A stretch of DNA of 63,193 bases from Halorubrum sp. F4. GTDB lineage: Archaea; Halobacteriota; Halobacteria; Halobacteriales; Haloferacaceae. Location of the stretch: the NCBI RefSeq assembly GCF_027257195.1, contig NZ_JAPDFS010000003.1, positions 112,077-175,269 of the forward strand, written 5' to 3'. Position numbers and translations under genes: made by a program. Of the stretch, positions 8,304 through 16,938 are shown one piece after another. The stretch's first letter is position 1. Each line of letters opens with the position of its first letter. The notes under the pieces were generated by a model. The model made no database searches, was not told the origin of the DNA, and saw only the letters and a program-made list of their open reading frames with translations.

Positions 8304-10022
8304 ATGGTCGCCGAGAGCTACGACGCGGTGGTGGTGGGAGCGGGCGGTGACGGCCCCGTGACGGCCTGGAAGCTCGCGGAGGCGGGCCTCTCCGTGTTGG
8401 TTCTGGAGGCGGGGCCGTTCCACGGCAACGAGCAGTGGCCCAACCCCCACGAGGAGCCGGGCGGGGAGGCCTCCTCGAGCGTCGACGACCTCAGCGGCGA
8501 CCTCCTCGACGACCAGTTCACCAGCCGCGAGTTCGAGATGCTCAACGAGCTACTCTTCGGACCGGCCGACCACGAACGGGGGCTCTGGTTCCGGAAGTTC
8601 CCGGGCGACGGCGCGATCCTCCAGTGTGCCGGCGTCGGCGGCACCACCCTCCACTACCTCGGAAACCACCCGCGCGCGTATCCGGCCTCGATCGACGAGC
8701 AGGGCCACTGGCCGATCGAGTACGCCGACCTTCTTCCCTACTACCGGGAGGTCGAGGAGATGTGCGAGGTCGCACCCGCCCCGTTCACCGCGAAAGAGGA
8801 GCTGTTCGCCCGCGGGGCGGAGGCGGCTGGGTGGGACCTCCTGGAGGGATTGAACGTCACGGAGCCGGGATATCGGCCCCAGCCGAACGCGATCAGACAG
8901 CCCGACGGGAGACTCCACGTGGACGCCGACTACGACGGCGAGTTCACCTACCCCGACGTCGAGGGCGACACCCTCGCGCTCGGCAACATCACGGGGAACC
9001 CCCATCCGCGGGGCGCGCCCTTCGAGGAGAAGGCGAAACGGGCGAGCAACGTGAGTTTCGTCCCACCGGCGCTGCGCACCGACAACGTCACGATCCGTCC
9101 GAACGCCTTCGTCACCGACGTGCTGACGGAGACGGCGCTCGGGGACACGCCCGCGGCGACCGGCGTCGAGTTCCGCGACACGTGGTCGGGGACGACCGAC
9201 CGGGTGAACGCCGAGGTGGTGGTGCTGGCAGCGGGGGCGATCGAGACGCCCCGGCTCTGGCTCAACGCCGACCTCCCCGACAACGACTGGGTCGGCCGGG
9301 GCATGACCATCCACTTCCCCGACAGCGTGATGGGACTGTGGGACGCCGACGACCTCGAGGACACGATCGGCAAGGGAACGGTCGATCAGCACCACGGCCA
9401 GGACAGCGCGGTCCGGTTCGATTACCCCGGCGTCGGCATGTTCCAGCCGATCACGGCCGCCCCCGGGATCGCCGCGTTCCTCGGGTTCGGCGCGAGCGCG
9501 TCCGGGTTCGCCTTCCGCAGCGATCCCGCGGACGCGCGGTGGGACACGACGGGACGGCTGGTCGGGACGGAGCTCAAGCGACTGCTCGCGGGGTACCGCC
9601 GGCTGCTCCCGCTTTTCGTCCTCACCGACGATCGGCCGCACAAGCGCAACGGCGTCTCGGTCGCCCCGGGGGTCGCGGACGAACACGGGCCCGTCGCACA
9701 GGTCAACTTCGAGCCGAGCGAGGGCGACCGGCGGCGGCGGGACGAGCTGGCGGAGGTCGCGGCCGAAGTCCTTCGGGAGGCGGGCGCGTCCCACGTCCAC
9801 CGTTCGGACTCCCCGCCGACAGCGATCCACATCCACAGCACGATGCGGATGGGGAAGGTGGTCGACGAGGCGTGTGAGGCGTACGACGTCGACCGGCTGT
9901 TCGTCGCCGACCACTCCGCGCTCGCGAACGGCATCGGGGGACCGAACCCGACGAACACGGGCCAGGCGCTGGCGGCCCGGACGGGCGAGAAGATCGTCGA
10001 GCGACACTTCCAAACGCCATGA
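8304..10022 (+). CDS. GMC-family FAD-dependent oxidoreductase
   Basis: Glucose-methanol-choline oxidoreductase family: FAD-linked oxidation of an alcohol or sugar. The 572-residue protein has an N-terminal dinucleotide-binding region YDAVVVGAGGDGPVTAWKLA, an E in LVLEAG binding the FAD ribose, the flavin-loop GVGGTTLHYLGNHPR near residue 110, AAGAIETPRLWL near residue 313, and the C-terminal catalytic His in HIHSTMRMGK plus NPTNTGQALAAR. No Tat signal is visible. The stop overlaps the next gene by four bases (ATGA), so the two are translationally coupled. A subunit-3-like protein at 12894 may be its partner. Confidence 0.88.
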   Translation: MVAESYDAVVVGAGGDGPVTAWKLAEAGLSVLVLEAGPFHGNEQWPNPHEEPGGEASSSVDDLSGDLLDDQFTSREFEMLNELLFGPADHERGLWFRKFPGDGAILQCAGVGGTTLHYLGNHPRAYPASIDEQGHWPIEYADLLPYYREVEEMCEVAPAPFTAKEELFARGAEAAGWDLLEGLNVTEPGYRPQPNAIRQPDGRLHVDADYDGEFTYPDVEGDTLALGNITGNPHPRGAPFEEKAKRASNVSFVPPALRTDNVTIRPNAFVTDVLTETALGDTPAATGVEFRDTWSGTTDRVNAEVVVLAAGAIETPRLWLNADLPDNDWVGRGMTIHFPDSVMGLWDADDLEDTIGKGTVDQHHGQDSAVRFDYPGVGMFQPITAAPGIAAFLGFGASASGFAFRSDPADARWDTTGRLVGTELKRLLAGYRRLLPLFVLTDDRPHKRNGVSVAPGVADEHGPVAQVNFEPSEGDRRRRDELAEVAAEVLREAGASHVHRSDSPPTAIHIHSTMRMGKVVDEACEAYDVDRLFVADHSALANGIGGPNPTNTGQALAARTGEKIVERHFQTP

Positions 10023-10405
10023 TCGATCCCGATCGGACGCGGTACACGCCGCACGCGCTCGTGGCGACGATGGTGTTCGAGTTCATGCACGTGGCCGACG
10101 AGCTGGCGGGGAACTGGGCCCCATTCGACCCGATAAACGCTCCGCCGGTGGCGACGATCGGGATGGGAGCGTTCACGCTCGTCGGCGCCGTCGGGCTGTG
10201 GTCGGTCTCCACCGACCGACCCTGGGGATACGGACTCGCGGCCGCATTCGGCCTCTTCTTCCTGCTCGCGGAGGTCTGGCATCTCGTGGATCCGGCGCAC
10301 ATGACCCCCTTCCGGTGGGGAGTCGTCCTCCTCGCACAGCTCTCGGGCACGGTCGTGGTGGTCCTCGGCGTGACCGGCCTCCGGACACACGAGCCGTGGC
10401 GATAG
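10019..10405 (+). CDS. Small membrane protein coupled to the GMC oxidoreductase
   Basis: 128 residues with about three hydrophobic segments (around residues 40-60, 68-88, 97-118) and conserved-looking polar residues in the first part (FEFMHVADELAGNW). The start codon overlaps the stop of the upstream oxidoreductase. The context suggests a membrane partner, for example one linking electron transfer to the membrane, but no haem or quinone motif is obvious beyond His residues within the hydrophobic parts. Confidence 0.7.
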   Translation: MIDPDRTRYTPHALVATMVFEFMHVADELAGNWAPFDPINAPPVATIGMGAFTLVGAVGLWSVSTDRPWGYGLAAAFGLFFLLAEVWHLVDPAHMTPFRWGVVLLAQLSGTVVVVLGVTGLRTHEPWR

Positions 10406-10488
10406 CGACGATCGCGGCGTCGCGTTCGAGGAGGACGCGTATTCCGGGGAGACGCTCAGACGGGGAAACGCTCACTTGGAGAAAACGC

Positions 10489-11175
10489 TCACTCGGGGAA
10501 GACCGCGTCGGGTTCCTCGATCGACCCGAGATTCGCCGCGACCTCGAGGATCACGCCGCCGAGCGCCTCCCGCATGTCGAGATACCAGAACTCCAGCCCG
10601 TCGAAGACGCCGCTCTGGACGATCGGGACCCCCGCGTCCTCGTATCCCCGGACGACAGCGTGGGGGTCGTCGTAGGCGAAACAGCCGACGTGGTGGATCC
10701 CCTCGCCACGCTCGGCGAGGTGCGTCGTGTACGTGCTCGGCCCCCGTAGCGGCTCGATCAACTCCACGTTCACGCCCGGGATCCCGGGAGTCGGAAGCGA
10801 CGGGGAGGGAGACCCTCGCGAGCGAACCACTCCATCGCCCGGCCCACCCCCCGACGAGGACCCGAGCCCGAGCCGGTCGCGGACCGACGTGAACCACCCG
10901 AGGAGTCGCTTGACCGTGCTCCCACTGGCGACGGCCGTCGTCGCGTCCACCGGTCCCTTGACGTCCGTCATCGCCACCCGCATCGAGTACTCGACGGGCT
11001 CGCCACGATAGGTCGTGTCCGTCAACCGCGGCGGCTCGTAGCGGTACACCAGCCACGGCTCGACGCCGAGGAGGTCCCCGAACCGGCGCATGCTCTCCTC
11101 GAGGTCCTCGACGACGAACGCGACGTGTGAGACCTCCGGCAGCGGCGTCTCGATCCCCGGGTTCGGGTCGGTCAC
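10489..11175 (-). CDS. VOC/glyoxalase-fold protein with an internal low-complexity insert
   Basis: Two halves match the vicinal-oxygen-chelate pattern: SHVAFVVEDLEESMRRFGDLLGVEPW near the N-terminus and GIHHVGCFAYDDPHAVVRGYEDAGV in the C-terminal half, followed by EFWYLDMREALGGVILEVA with a metal-ligand Glu. This resembles methylmalonyl-CoA epimerase or glyoxalase-like enzymes. Between the halves is a Gly/Ser/Pro-rich stretch (GLGSSSGGGPGDGVVRSRGS) that is unusual for the fold. I used the GTG at 11175 (VTDPNPGIET) as start; an ATG at 11211 gives 12 extra residues without family character. Confidence 0.75.
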   Translation of the reverse strand: MTDPNPGIETPLPEVSHVAFVVEDLEESMRRFGDLLGVEPWLVYRYEPPRLTDTTYRGEPVEYSMRVAMTDVKGPVDATTAVASGSTVKRLLGWFTSVRDRLGLGSSSGGGPGDGVVRSRGSPSPSLPTPGIPGVNVELIEPLRGPSTYTTHLAERGEGIHHVGCFAYDDPHAVVRGYEDAGVPIVQSGVFDGLEFWYLDMREALGGVILEVAANLGSIEEPDAVFPE

Positions 11176-11296
11176 GGCCACCACCGGTCGCCAGCCACGC
11201 CGACCGCCCACCTACCGATCGTCCGCCCGCCGACCGTCGATCCCTCGGTCCCCCCGTGCCCGTGGAGCCGGCGTCGATGCGGCACGAGCATCCGAG

Positions 11297-12238
11297 TCAT
11301 CCCTCCTTCGGCCCGTCCTTCGCGTTCATGACGTAGTAGAGACAGAGCCGGTCCTCGGTTGCCGTGTCCTCGGCGTGGAGATGACCCACCGATCCGTCGC
11401 CGGGCGAGGGAAGCAGCCGGAGCTCGTTCTGACAGTACTTGCCGACCATGAACTCGTCCGTCACCTGGCGGATCTCGTCGTGCCAGTTCGAGAAATCGAA
11501 CATCTGCATCTGTTCCTCCTCGAAGTCGAGCCGGACGTCACCCCCGGCCGTGTCCAGCACCTCGTAGCGACCGTCGACGCCGTGTTCGGTGGTCTCGAAC
11601 TCGAACTCGAAGTGCGGGGCCGACAGTCCGGCGTTCGAGACGAGCCGAACGTCCCACCACCCCTCGAGCGCGTCGGGCTCGGGGACCGTCCCCTCCTCCC
11701 AGAGCGCCGCGTGGTCCGCCGGCGCGAGGAAGTCGAAGTCGTACCGCCGGGTCAACCCGAACGTCAGGACGCGGATCCCGTACGGAAAGCGGCCGACGAA
11801 CGCCTTGCCGACCGCGAGGTCCTCGGTGACCGGAAGCAGGAGGTCGTAGAACGGGCGGTACTGGAGGTCGGTGTAGGTGAGCAACCCGTACGGCCGCCCC
11901 TCGTGTTCCACCTCCCGGATCCGGTTGTGACCCGTGACGACGCCGTCGGCGTCGGTCGTCTCGCCGACGTAGGAGCCTCCCTCGGTCCGGAACCGCTTGT
12001 GGAACCCGGCGGGCAACGGGAGGAACCGGTTCGCGGCGCTGACGACGTGATCTGACGGGAAGAAGCCGCGCCAGTGCTCGTCGATGCGGACCTCCCGATC
12101 GGGGACGTGTATCCGTCGTCCCCCCTCGTTGACCAGCGTCTCCAGCGGGAGGGGATCCGCCGTTCGAAACACCGCCTCGATCGTTTCGCGGGTGCTGTTC
12201 CTCGGATCGTCGGTGAACGCCTCGGTGTGTTCGTTCAT
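11297..12238 (-). CDS. Uncharacterised 313-residue protein of the GMC locus
   Basis: A soluble, acidic protein rich in aromatic residues (LLTYTDLQYRPFYDLLLPV, TRRYDFDFLAPADH), with no signal peptide, membrane segment or motif that I recognise. Its alternating sheet-like pattern might suggest a ligand-binding barrel, but that is a guess. It is transcribed with the VOC protein and the small membrane protein on the minus strand, between the GMC oxidoreductase and the subunit-3-like gene. Confidence 0.65.
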   Translation of the reverse strand: MNEHTEAFTDDPRNSTRETIEAVFRTADPLPLETLVNEGGRRIHVPDREVRIDEHWRGFFPSDHVVSAANRFLPLPAGFHKRFRTEGGSYVGETTDADGVVTGHNRIREVEHEGRPYGLLTYTDLQYRPFYDLLLPVTEDLAVGKAFVGRFPYGIRVLTFGLTRRYDFDFLAPADHAALWEEGTVPEPDALEGWWDVRLVSNAGLSAPHFEFEFETTEHGVDGRYEVLDTAGGDVRLDFEEEQMQMFDFSNWHDEIRQVTDEFMVGKYCQNELRLLPSPGDGSVGHLHAEDTATEDRLCLYYVMNAKDGPKEG

Positions 12239-12348
12239 GTCGTCTCACTCCCGTGAACGAGTCCGTCACCCGGCCCGGACGGCTGCCCGCCGCCGCGGAG
12301 TTCGAGCCGGCGGAAGGCGCACCCGTCGCGAGCGTCGGATCGGCGGCC

Positions 12349-12657
12349 TCAGTCGCGACAGAGTTCGAGCCCAAGCTTCATCCAGAGCGGATAGGCGGCG
12401 AACATGACGACGGCGAGAACGTCCGTCCCCGGTTGCCTGGTCACCTCCGTGTCGAGTCCCGAGTTCAGCATCCACTCGGGACCGTCCTCGTCGGTGAACC
12501 ACCACGGGAGGACGTCGAGATACAGCAGCGTGCTCGCGGTGAGAAACGCGATCACGACGCCCGCCGCCAGCCGCGCGCGACGGACCGGCGATCCGACGTA
12601 GCGGTCGAGCAGGACGCCGATTCCCACCAGAGCAGGGGGATCTAACAGAAAGCTCAT
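12349..12657 (-). CDS. Small three-TM membrane protein
   Basis: 102 residues from MSFLLDPPALVGIGVLLDRY, with hydrophobic segments near residues 8-22, 30-48 and 75-93 and a polar loop containing DEDGPEWMLNSGLDTEVTRQ. An upstream Met at 12684 is in frame, but MSFLLDPP is the more natural beginning. No family is recognised. It is the first gene of the minus-strand group ending in the VOC protein. Confidence 0.6.
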   Translation of the reverse strand: MSFLLDPPALVGIGVLLDRYVGSPVRRARLAAGVVIAFLTASTLLYLDVLPWWFTDEDGPEWMLNSGLDTEVTRQPGTDVLAVVMFAAYPLWMKLGLELCRD

Positions 12658-12757
12658 TGTCAATTGACACCTCTTCGCATACACGTGTTGATTCGGAGCT
12701 CATATAGATTTCGGCGGATTCCGGCGTCGTCCGTCGAGATCGCGTTCGCCGCGGTCC

Positions 12758-12806
12758 GGTCGACGTGCTCACGGTCGGCACGATCGCGGTCGACGTGCTC
12801 GCGGTC
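12758..12806 (+). repeat. Imperfect direct repeat, 30-base period
   Basis: GGTCGACGTGCTC.CGGTC occurs at 12758-12776 and again at 12788-12806 with one mismatch. It lies in the short divergent region between the minus-strand membrane protein and the plus-strand subunit-3-like gene, so it could be a tandem operator or simple duplication. Confidence 0.5.
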
Positions 12807-12893
12807 TCCACGTTCCGTCGACGATCCGCAGGATCGTTGACCAGAGGATGTCATCGGGACAAGATTTTTGCACTCGGTCGTTCGATCCCGACC

Positions 12894-13790
12894 ATGGTAA
12901 CTAGTCGCATTGGGGCGTGGCTGACGGCCGCACGGCGAAGTCTGACGTCCGCCGTGGGGTTACTCCTCGAGTTCGTGGGGATCGGTCCGGACGTCGACCC
13001 GCACACGCGGGTGACGTTTCGGGCCATCACCGACGCGGTCGTCCCCGAGACGCCGGCGCTCGCGGAGGAGTTCGGCCCGGAACACGTCCCCGGCGGGCTC
13101 GCGATCGATCTCGACGAGTTCGCGATCACCTACGTGGACGACGGGTTCCAGTTCGGGCTTCCCCATCTCGGACCCCAGGGAAACATCCCGATCGCGGACC
13201 CGATCGCTCACACCCTCGACGCGGCGGCGCTGACGCTTCTGGAGCGCGGCGACAACGAGAGCGATCCGAGCGTCGATCGGGCGCTGTCGCTGCTCGGGTC
13301 CGACGACCCGTCGCCGGCGACGGTGGAGGACGCGGTCGGTCCGTTCGCGAAGCTGTCTCGGCGCGACCGATTGCGGGCCATCGGCATCCTCGACGAGTTC
13401 GACGTCGAGTTCTCCCCGACCGACGACGACCTGTTCGAGCTCGACGCCGGCCTCGTCGGCCAACTGGTCATCGGCTTCGTGGAGATGATCTACTACAGCG
13501 AGTGGCAGGGATACGACGAGTTCACCCAGCCCCCGAGCCGACGCGAACACCCGAACGACCCGGCCGCGGTCCAGAGCTGGCGACAGACCGGCTTCCCGGG
13601 GTTCGCGGACGGCTACGCCGCGCTCCGTGGCTACGTCGGGACGGTTGACGGCCCGCTGGGCGACGGCGACACGTGGACGACGATAGACGAAGCGGCCGGG
13701 ACACGGATCCTCCGCGAGTCGGGATCGTTCCGCGAGAACGAGTACGACACGAGCGGCTACGAGGAGCCGTTCCCCGTGGAGTCGGAGTGA
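12894..13790 (+). CDS. Gluconate 2-dehydrogenase subunit 3-like protein
   Basis: 298 residues. The region RVTFRAITDAVVPETPALAEEFGPEHVPGG near the N-terminus and EMIYYSEWQGYDEFTQPPSRRE...SWRQTGFPGFADGYAALRGYVG near the C-terminus resemble the small subunit of flavin-dependent dehydrogenases (gluconate dehydrogenase subunit 3 family). That subunit normally pairs with a GMC oxidoreductase, and one is encoded 3 kb upstream. No clear Tat motif is visible. The start at 12894 follows ACC and gives a hydrophobic-basic N-terminus. The family call is based on pattern recognition and is moderate. Confidence 0.6.
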   Translation: MVTSRIGAWLTAARRSLTSAVGLLLEFVGIGPDVDPHTRVTFRAITDAVVPETPALAEEFGPEHVPGGLAIDLDEFAITYVDDGFQFGLPHLGPQGNIPIADPIAHTLDAAALTLLERGDNESDPSVDRALSLLGSDDPSPATVEDAVGPFAKLSRRDRLRAIGILDEFDVEFSPTDDDLFELDAGLVGQLVIGFVEMIYYSEWQGYDEFTQPPSRREHPNDPAAVQSWRQTGFPGFADGYAALRGYVGTVDGPLGDGDTWTTIDEAAGTRILRESGSFRENEYDTSGYEEPFPVESE

Positions 13791-14197
13791 CACGATGGTC
13801 GCCGAGAGCGTCGATCGGGAAACCGGCCACGGCAGCCGTGACCCCCGGACTCACGCTCGTTCAGAGACTCGTCTCGACGGCGGAACTTCTGCTTCGATCC
13901 TGAGGTGACGTCCGCGAGGCCGGGCACGTGACACAGCCGTGTATCGCGGGAAAGACGCCGGTACCGAGACCGTCCGTGCGGGATCGCCGTACGGACACGT
14001 CAGCGTCGATATCGCCGGTTCCGACGACACACCACGAGGTGTCGGTGCCGCCACCGACGGGGCCGACTTCGATCAACCCGAAACTGGCGCATCCGACGAA
14101 TGGGATGAACGAATGGTTTTGATATCGCAGTATGAGATTTATCACGGGCAGCCGACGAACGCGGGTGGCTTTTACGAATCCCCGGAGTAGGGCCCGT
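13791..14197. other. Intergenic region upstream of rio2
   Basis: An open 83-codon frame (13939-14190) is present but its product matches nothing and it ends only a few bases before rio2, so I do not call it. Base composition drops in GC around 14100-14180. CTTTTACG at 14169-14176 lies at leaderless TATA distance from the rio2 start. Confidence 0.4.
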
Positions 14198-15112
14198 ATG
14201 GTACGCAACGTCGCCGGCGACATGGCGGAGCTGGACCCCGAGGACTTCTATCTCCTCTCGGGAGTCGAGCAGGGGATGCGCTTCTCCGAGTGGGTGCGCC
14301 GCGACAAACTGCCCGACTACGCCGACCTGACGGCCGAGGAGATAGAGTATCGGATCGACCGGTGTCTCGACCGCGAGCTGATAGAACGGAAGACGATCCA
14401 GTACGAGGGGTACCAGCTCACCTTCGAGGGGTACGACGCGCTCGCGCTGCGGACGTTCTCCGAGCGCGGAACGATAGACGGCGTCGGCTCCCCGCTCGGG
14501 CTCGGCAAGGAGGGCGACGTCTACGAGGTCCAGTCGTTCAAGCCGCTCGCGTTGAAGTACCACCGCGAGGGGTACACCAACTTCCGGGCGGTCAACCGCG
14601 AGCGCGAGTACACCGCCGACCGCGACCACGTCTCCTGGATGTACACCGCGCGCAAGGCGGCCGAGCGCGAGTACGGGGCGATGGAGGCGCTGTATCCCGA
14701 CGTGTCGGTCCCGCGCCCGGTCGATCACAACCGCCACGCCATCGTGATGGACAAGTTCGCGGGCGTCGAACTCGCCCGTGCCAAGCTCGAGCCCGAGCAG
14801 GCGGCCGGCGTCCTCGACCTGATCTACCGCGAACTGATGACCACCCACGAGCTCGGCTGGGTCCACGCCGACATGTCCGAACACAACGTCGCGATCTCCG
14901 AGGACGGGGTCACCGTGTTCGACTGGCCGCAGGCGGTCCCGACGGACCACGAGAACGCCCGGGAGTTCCTCGAACGCGACGTGGCCAACCTGTTGAGATA
15001 CTTCGGCCGGAAGTACCCTCACGAGATCGACCGTGAGACCGATACCGCCGGGATCGCCGCCGCGATCGCCGACGGTTCCTTCGAGACGGTTCGGGCGTTC
15101 GGCAAGCAATAA
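14198..15112 (+). CDS. rio2: Rio2 family serine/threonine kinase
   Basis: Atypical protein kinase/ATPase needed for small ribosomal subunit maturation. The 304-residue protein has an N-terminal winged-helix (residues about 10-90), the ATP-loop LGLGKEGDVYEV, the phosphate-anchoring Lys in LALKYHREG, the catalytic-loop GWVHADMSEHNVAI and the metal-binding VFDWPQAV, all diagnostic of RIO2. The start Met at 14198 (MVRNVAGDMAELDPEDF) matches the family; the in-frame Met at 14132 adds a basic extension. It is a single-gene unit. Confidence 0.93.
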   Translation: MVRNVAGDMAELDPEDFYLLSGVEQGMRFSEWVRRDKLPDYADLTAEEIEYRIDRCLDRELIERKTIQYEGYQLTFEGYDALALRTFSERGTIDGVGSPLGLGKEGDVYEVQSFKPLALKYHREGYTNFRAVNREREYTADRDHVSWMYTARKAAEREYGAMEALYPDVSVPRPVDHNRHAIVMDKFAGVELARAKLEPEQAAGVLDLIYRELMTTHELGWVHADMSEHNVAISEDGVTVFDWPQAVPTDHENAREFLERDVANLLRYFGRKYPHEIDRETDTAGIAAAIADGSFETVRAFGKQ

Positions 15113-15265
15113 ATCAGATACCGCGATATGAAATCTCTATCAGCGCCGTGATCCGTCGAACCGCTCGTCGCACTGCTCGTCACCCGTCGTGGCCCCGTGT
15201 CGCGACCCCGTCGTCCGCCACGAGCGCGTCGTAACGCCTACCACCCGCGGCCACGAGGATCGAGT

Positions 15266-15754
15266 ATGAACGCACGCGACCTGATGGTCGAGGACGTGAA
15301 GACGGTCCCCGACGACGCCGACGTGAGCGACGTCTTCCACAAGTTCGCCCGCAACTCCTTCTCGGGATTCCCGGTGGTCGACGACGGTCGGGTCGTCGGC
15401 GTGGTCACGGAGTCGGACCTCGTCGACCTGTTCGAGCCGGAGGAGGAGACGCTGTGGATCCCGATCGGGCTCCCCCCGTTCGTCGACACGCTCACGTATC
15501 AAGTGAAGCCGCCCTGGGGCGACCTCGATCTGGGGATCGACCTCGTTCGCAACGCCGACCGACCCATCACCGAGGTGATGACCGCCGACCCGGCGACGGT
15601 CGCTCCCGACGCCGACGTCGACGAAGTGCTCGAGCTGCTCTCCGGAGACGATCCGGACATCAACCGCCTACCCGTCGTCGACGACGACGGCACCCTCGTC
15701 GGGCTCATCGCCCGGCAGGACGTGATCCGCGCGTTCCGGGACCGGCGGATCTGA
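15266..15754 (+). CDS. CBS-domain protein
   Basis: 162 residues with two CBS repeats: first MNARDLMVEDVKTVPDDADVSD...GRVVGVVTESDLVDLF, second ITEVMTADPATVAPDADVDEVLELL...GTLVGLIARQDVIRAF. Such pairs bind adenine nucleotides and act as energy or ligand sensors. An extra segment between the repeats (IPIGLPPFVDTLTYQVKPPW) is common in haloarchaeal members. The start at 15266 begins directly at the first repeat. No effector domain is attached. Confidence 0.9.
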   Translation: MNARDLMVEDVKTVPDDADVSDVFHKFARNSFSGFPVVDDGRVVGVVTESDLVDLFEPEEETLWIPIGLPPFVDTLTYQVKPPWGDLDLGIDLVRNADRPITEVMTADPATVAPDADVDEVLELLSGDDPDINRLPVVDDDGTLVGLIARQDVIRAFRDRRI

Positions 15755-15783
15755 GCCGGCTGACCCGTCTCACCGGCCGGTCG

Positions 15784-16872
15784 TCACTCGGCCTCCAGGC
15801 GGGTGAGTTCCGCTTCCACGTCCTCGACGAACGCATCACGACCTCCCACCGAGACCACCCCGTCCTCCGTCTCGACGGTGAGCGAGTTCTCGACGGGGAA
15901 CTCGTTGTTCGTCGGCTCGACCATCGCCTGTTTGACCGAGCGGACGCGACCGGTCACCTCCACCGGTTCGGCCCCCTCGTCTATCCGTCTCCCGGCGACC
16001 GTCGCTCGGATCGTCCGCCCGGCCCGAAGGTGAAGCGTGGCCTCGAACACGACCTGCCTGAAGTCGTCGTACTCGACCGGGAGCGGAGCCGGCTCCGCAC
16101 GCGCAACCTCGGCGGCGGCGGGCCAGTAGTTGCCCATGAACGCGCCGACGATGACGGGCGCGAGCTGCGCCTGCGCGAAGACGATCGCCTGCCGGTCGGA
16201 GTCCGACCGGCGCAACAGCTCCGGCGGCGCGACGAGCCCCCGCGCCGAGTCGACGGTGAGCATCGTCGGCATCGCCTCGCCCCAGGTCCGGACGACGCTC
16301 GCGAGCGCCTCGAGGTCCATCGGATCGGCGCCCTCCGCGTCCCCGAGCACGTCGCGGACCTCCGCGGCGTCCTCGACGTCGGTGACGACGAGAAGCACGA
16401 GGACGCCGCGATCGAGCGCGGCCGCCAGCGCGTCCCGGACCGTGGCGAGGTGCTTCACGGGGATCGAGAGCGTCAGCTCCGCGTCGGCATCCTCGAGAAG
16501 CGATCGGATCCGCTTGATCACGGTGACGCGGGATTTGACCACCTCGAACTGCTCCGCCTCCCGTTCCGCCCGCGAGTAGCGCTCCTCGAGTCCGGGTCGG
16601 ATCGCGTCCGCGTCGGACCGGAGCCGCTCTATCACCTCCTCGGGAGGGTTCGCGCGGACCGTCGTCGGCACCGCGTGGTCGTGGACCTCGACGAACCCGC
16701 GGTCCGCGAGCGACTCGCTCACGCTGTACACGTAGCGTTTCGAGACGCCCGCGGCGTCGGCGACGGTGCTGGCCTTCGCCTCGCCGTACCCGAGGAGAGT
16801 GAGGTACGTGTCGATCTCCTTTTCGGAGAGCCCGAACCGACCGAGGAGGTCCGTCAGCGTCCGGTCGTCCAT
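15784..16872 (-). CDS. TrmB-family sugar-responsive transcriptional regulator
   Basis: 362 residues. An N-terminal winged helix (residues 1-75: GLSEKEIDTYLTLLGYGEAKASTVADAAGVSKRYVYSVSESLADRGFV) is followed by a coiled dimerisation helix and a PLD-like/TrmB sugar-binding region (LTLSIPVKHLATVRDALAAALDRGVLVLLVV) and a C-terminal beta-rich domain. TrmB proteins repress or activate sugar metabolism genes. It sits beside amylase and glucoamylase genes, its likely targets. GCTATAAG on the minus strand (16896-16903) lies 24-31 bases before the ATG, so the transcript is probably leaderless. Confidence 0.88.
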   Translation of the reverse strand: MDDRTLTDLLGRFGLSEKEIDTYLTLLGYGEAKASTVADAAGVSKRYVYSVSESLADRGFVEVHDHAVPTTVRANPPEEVIERLRSDADAIRPGLEERYSRAEREAEQFEVVKSRVTVIKRIRSLLEDADAELTLSIPVKHLATVRDALAAALDRGVLVLLVVTDVEDAAEVRDVLGDAEGADPMDLEALASVVRTWGEAMPTMLTVDSARGLVAPPELLRRSDSDRQAIVFAQAQLAPVIVGAFMGNYWPAAAEVARAEPAPLPVEYDDFRQVVFEATLHLRAGRTIRATVAGRRIDEGAEPVEVTGRVRSVKQAMVEPTNNEFPVENSLTVETEDGVVSVGGRDAFVEDVEAELTRLEAE

Positions 16873-16938
16873 ACTCGAACGGGGAGGACGCCGCACTTAT
16901 AGCGGTCGGTGGCGGTCGAGTCAGTCGACGTCACCCGG

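Noticed and set aside
13939..14190. 83-codon ORF before rio2
   Set aside because: No promoter spacing, no recognisable domain, and composition unlike neighbouring genes; left as unexplained intergenic DNA.
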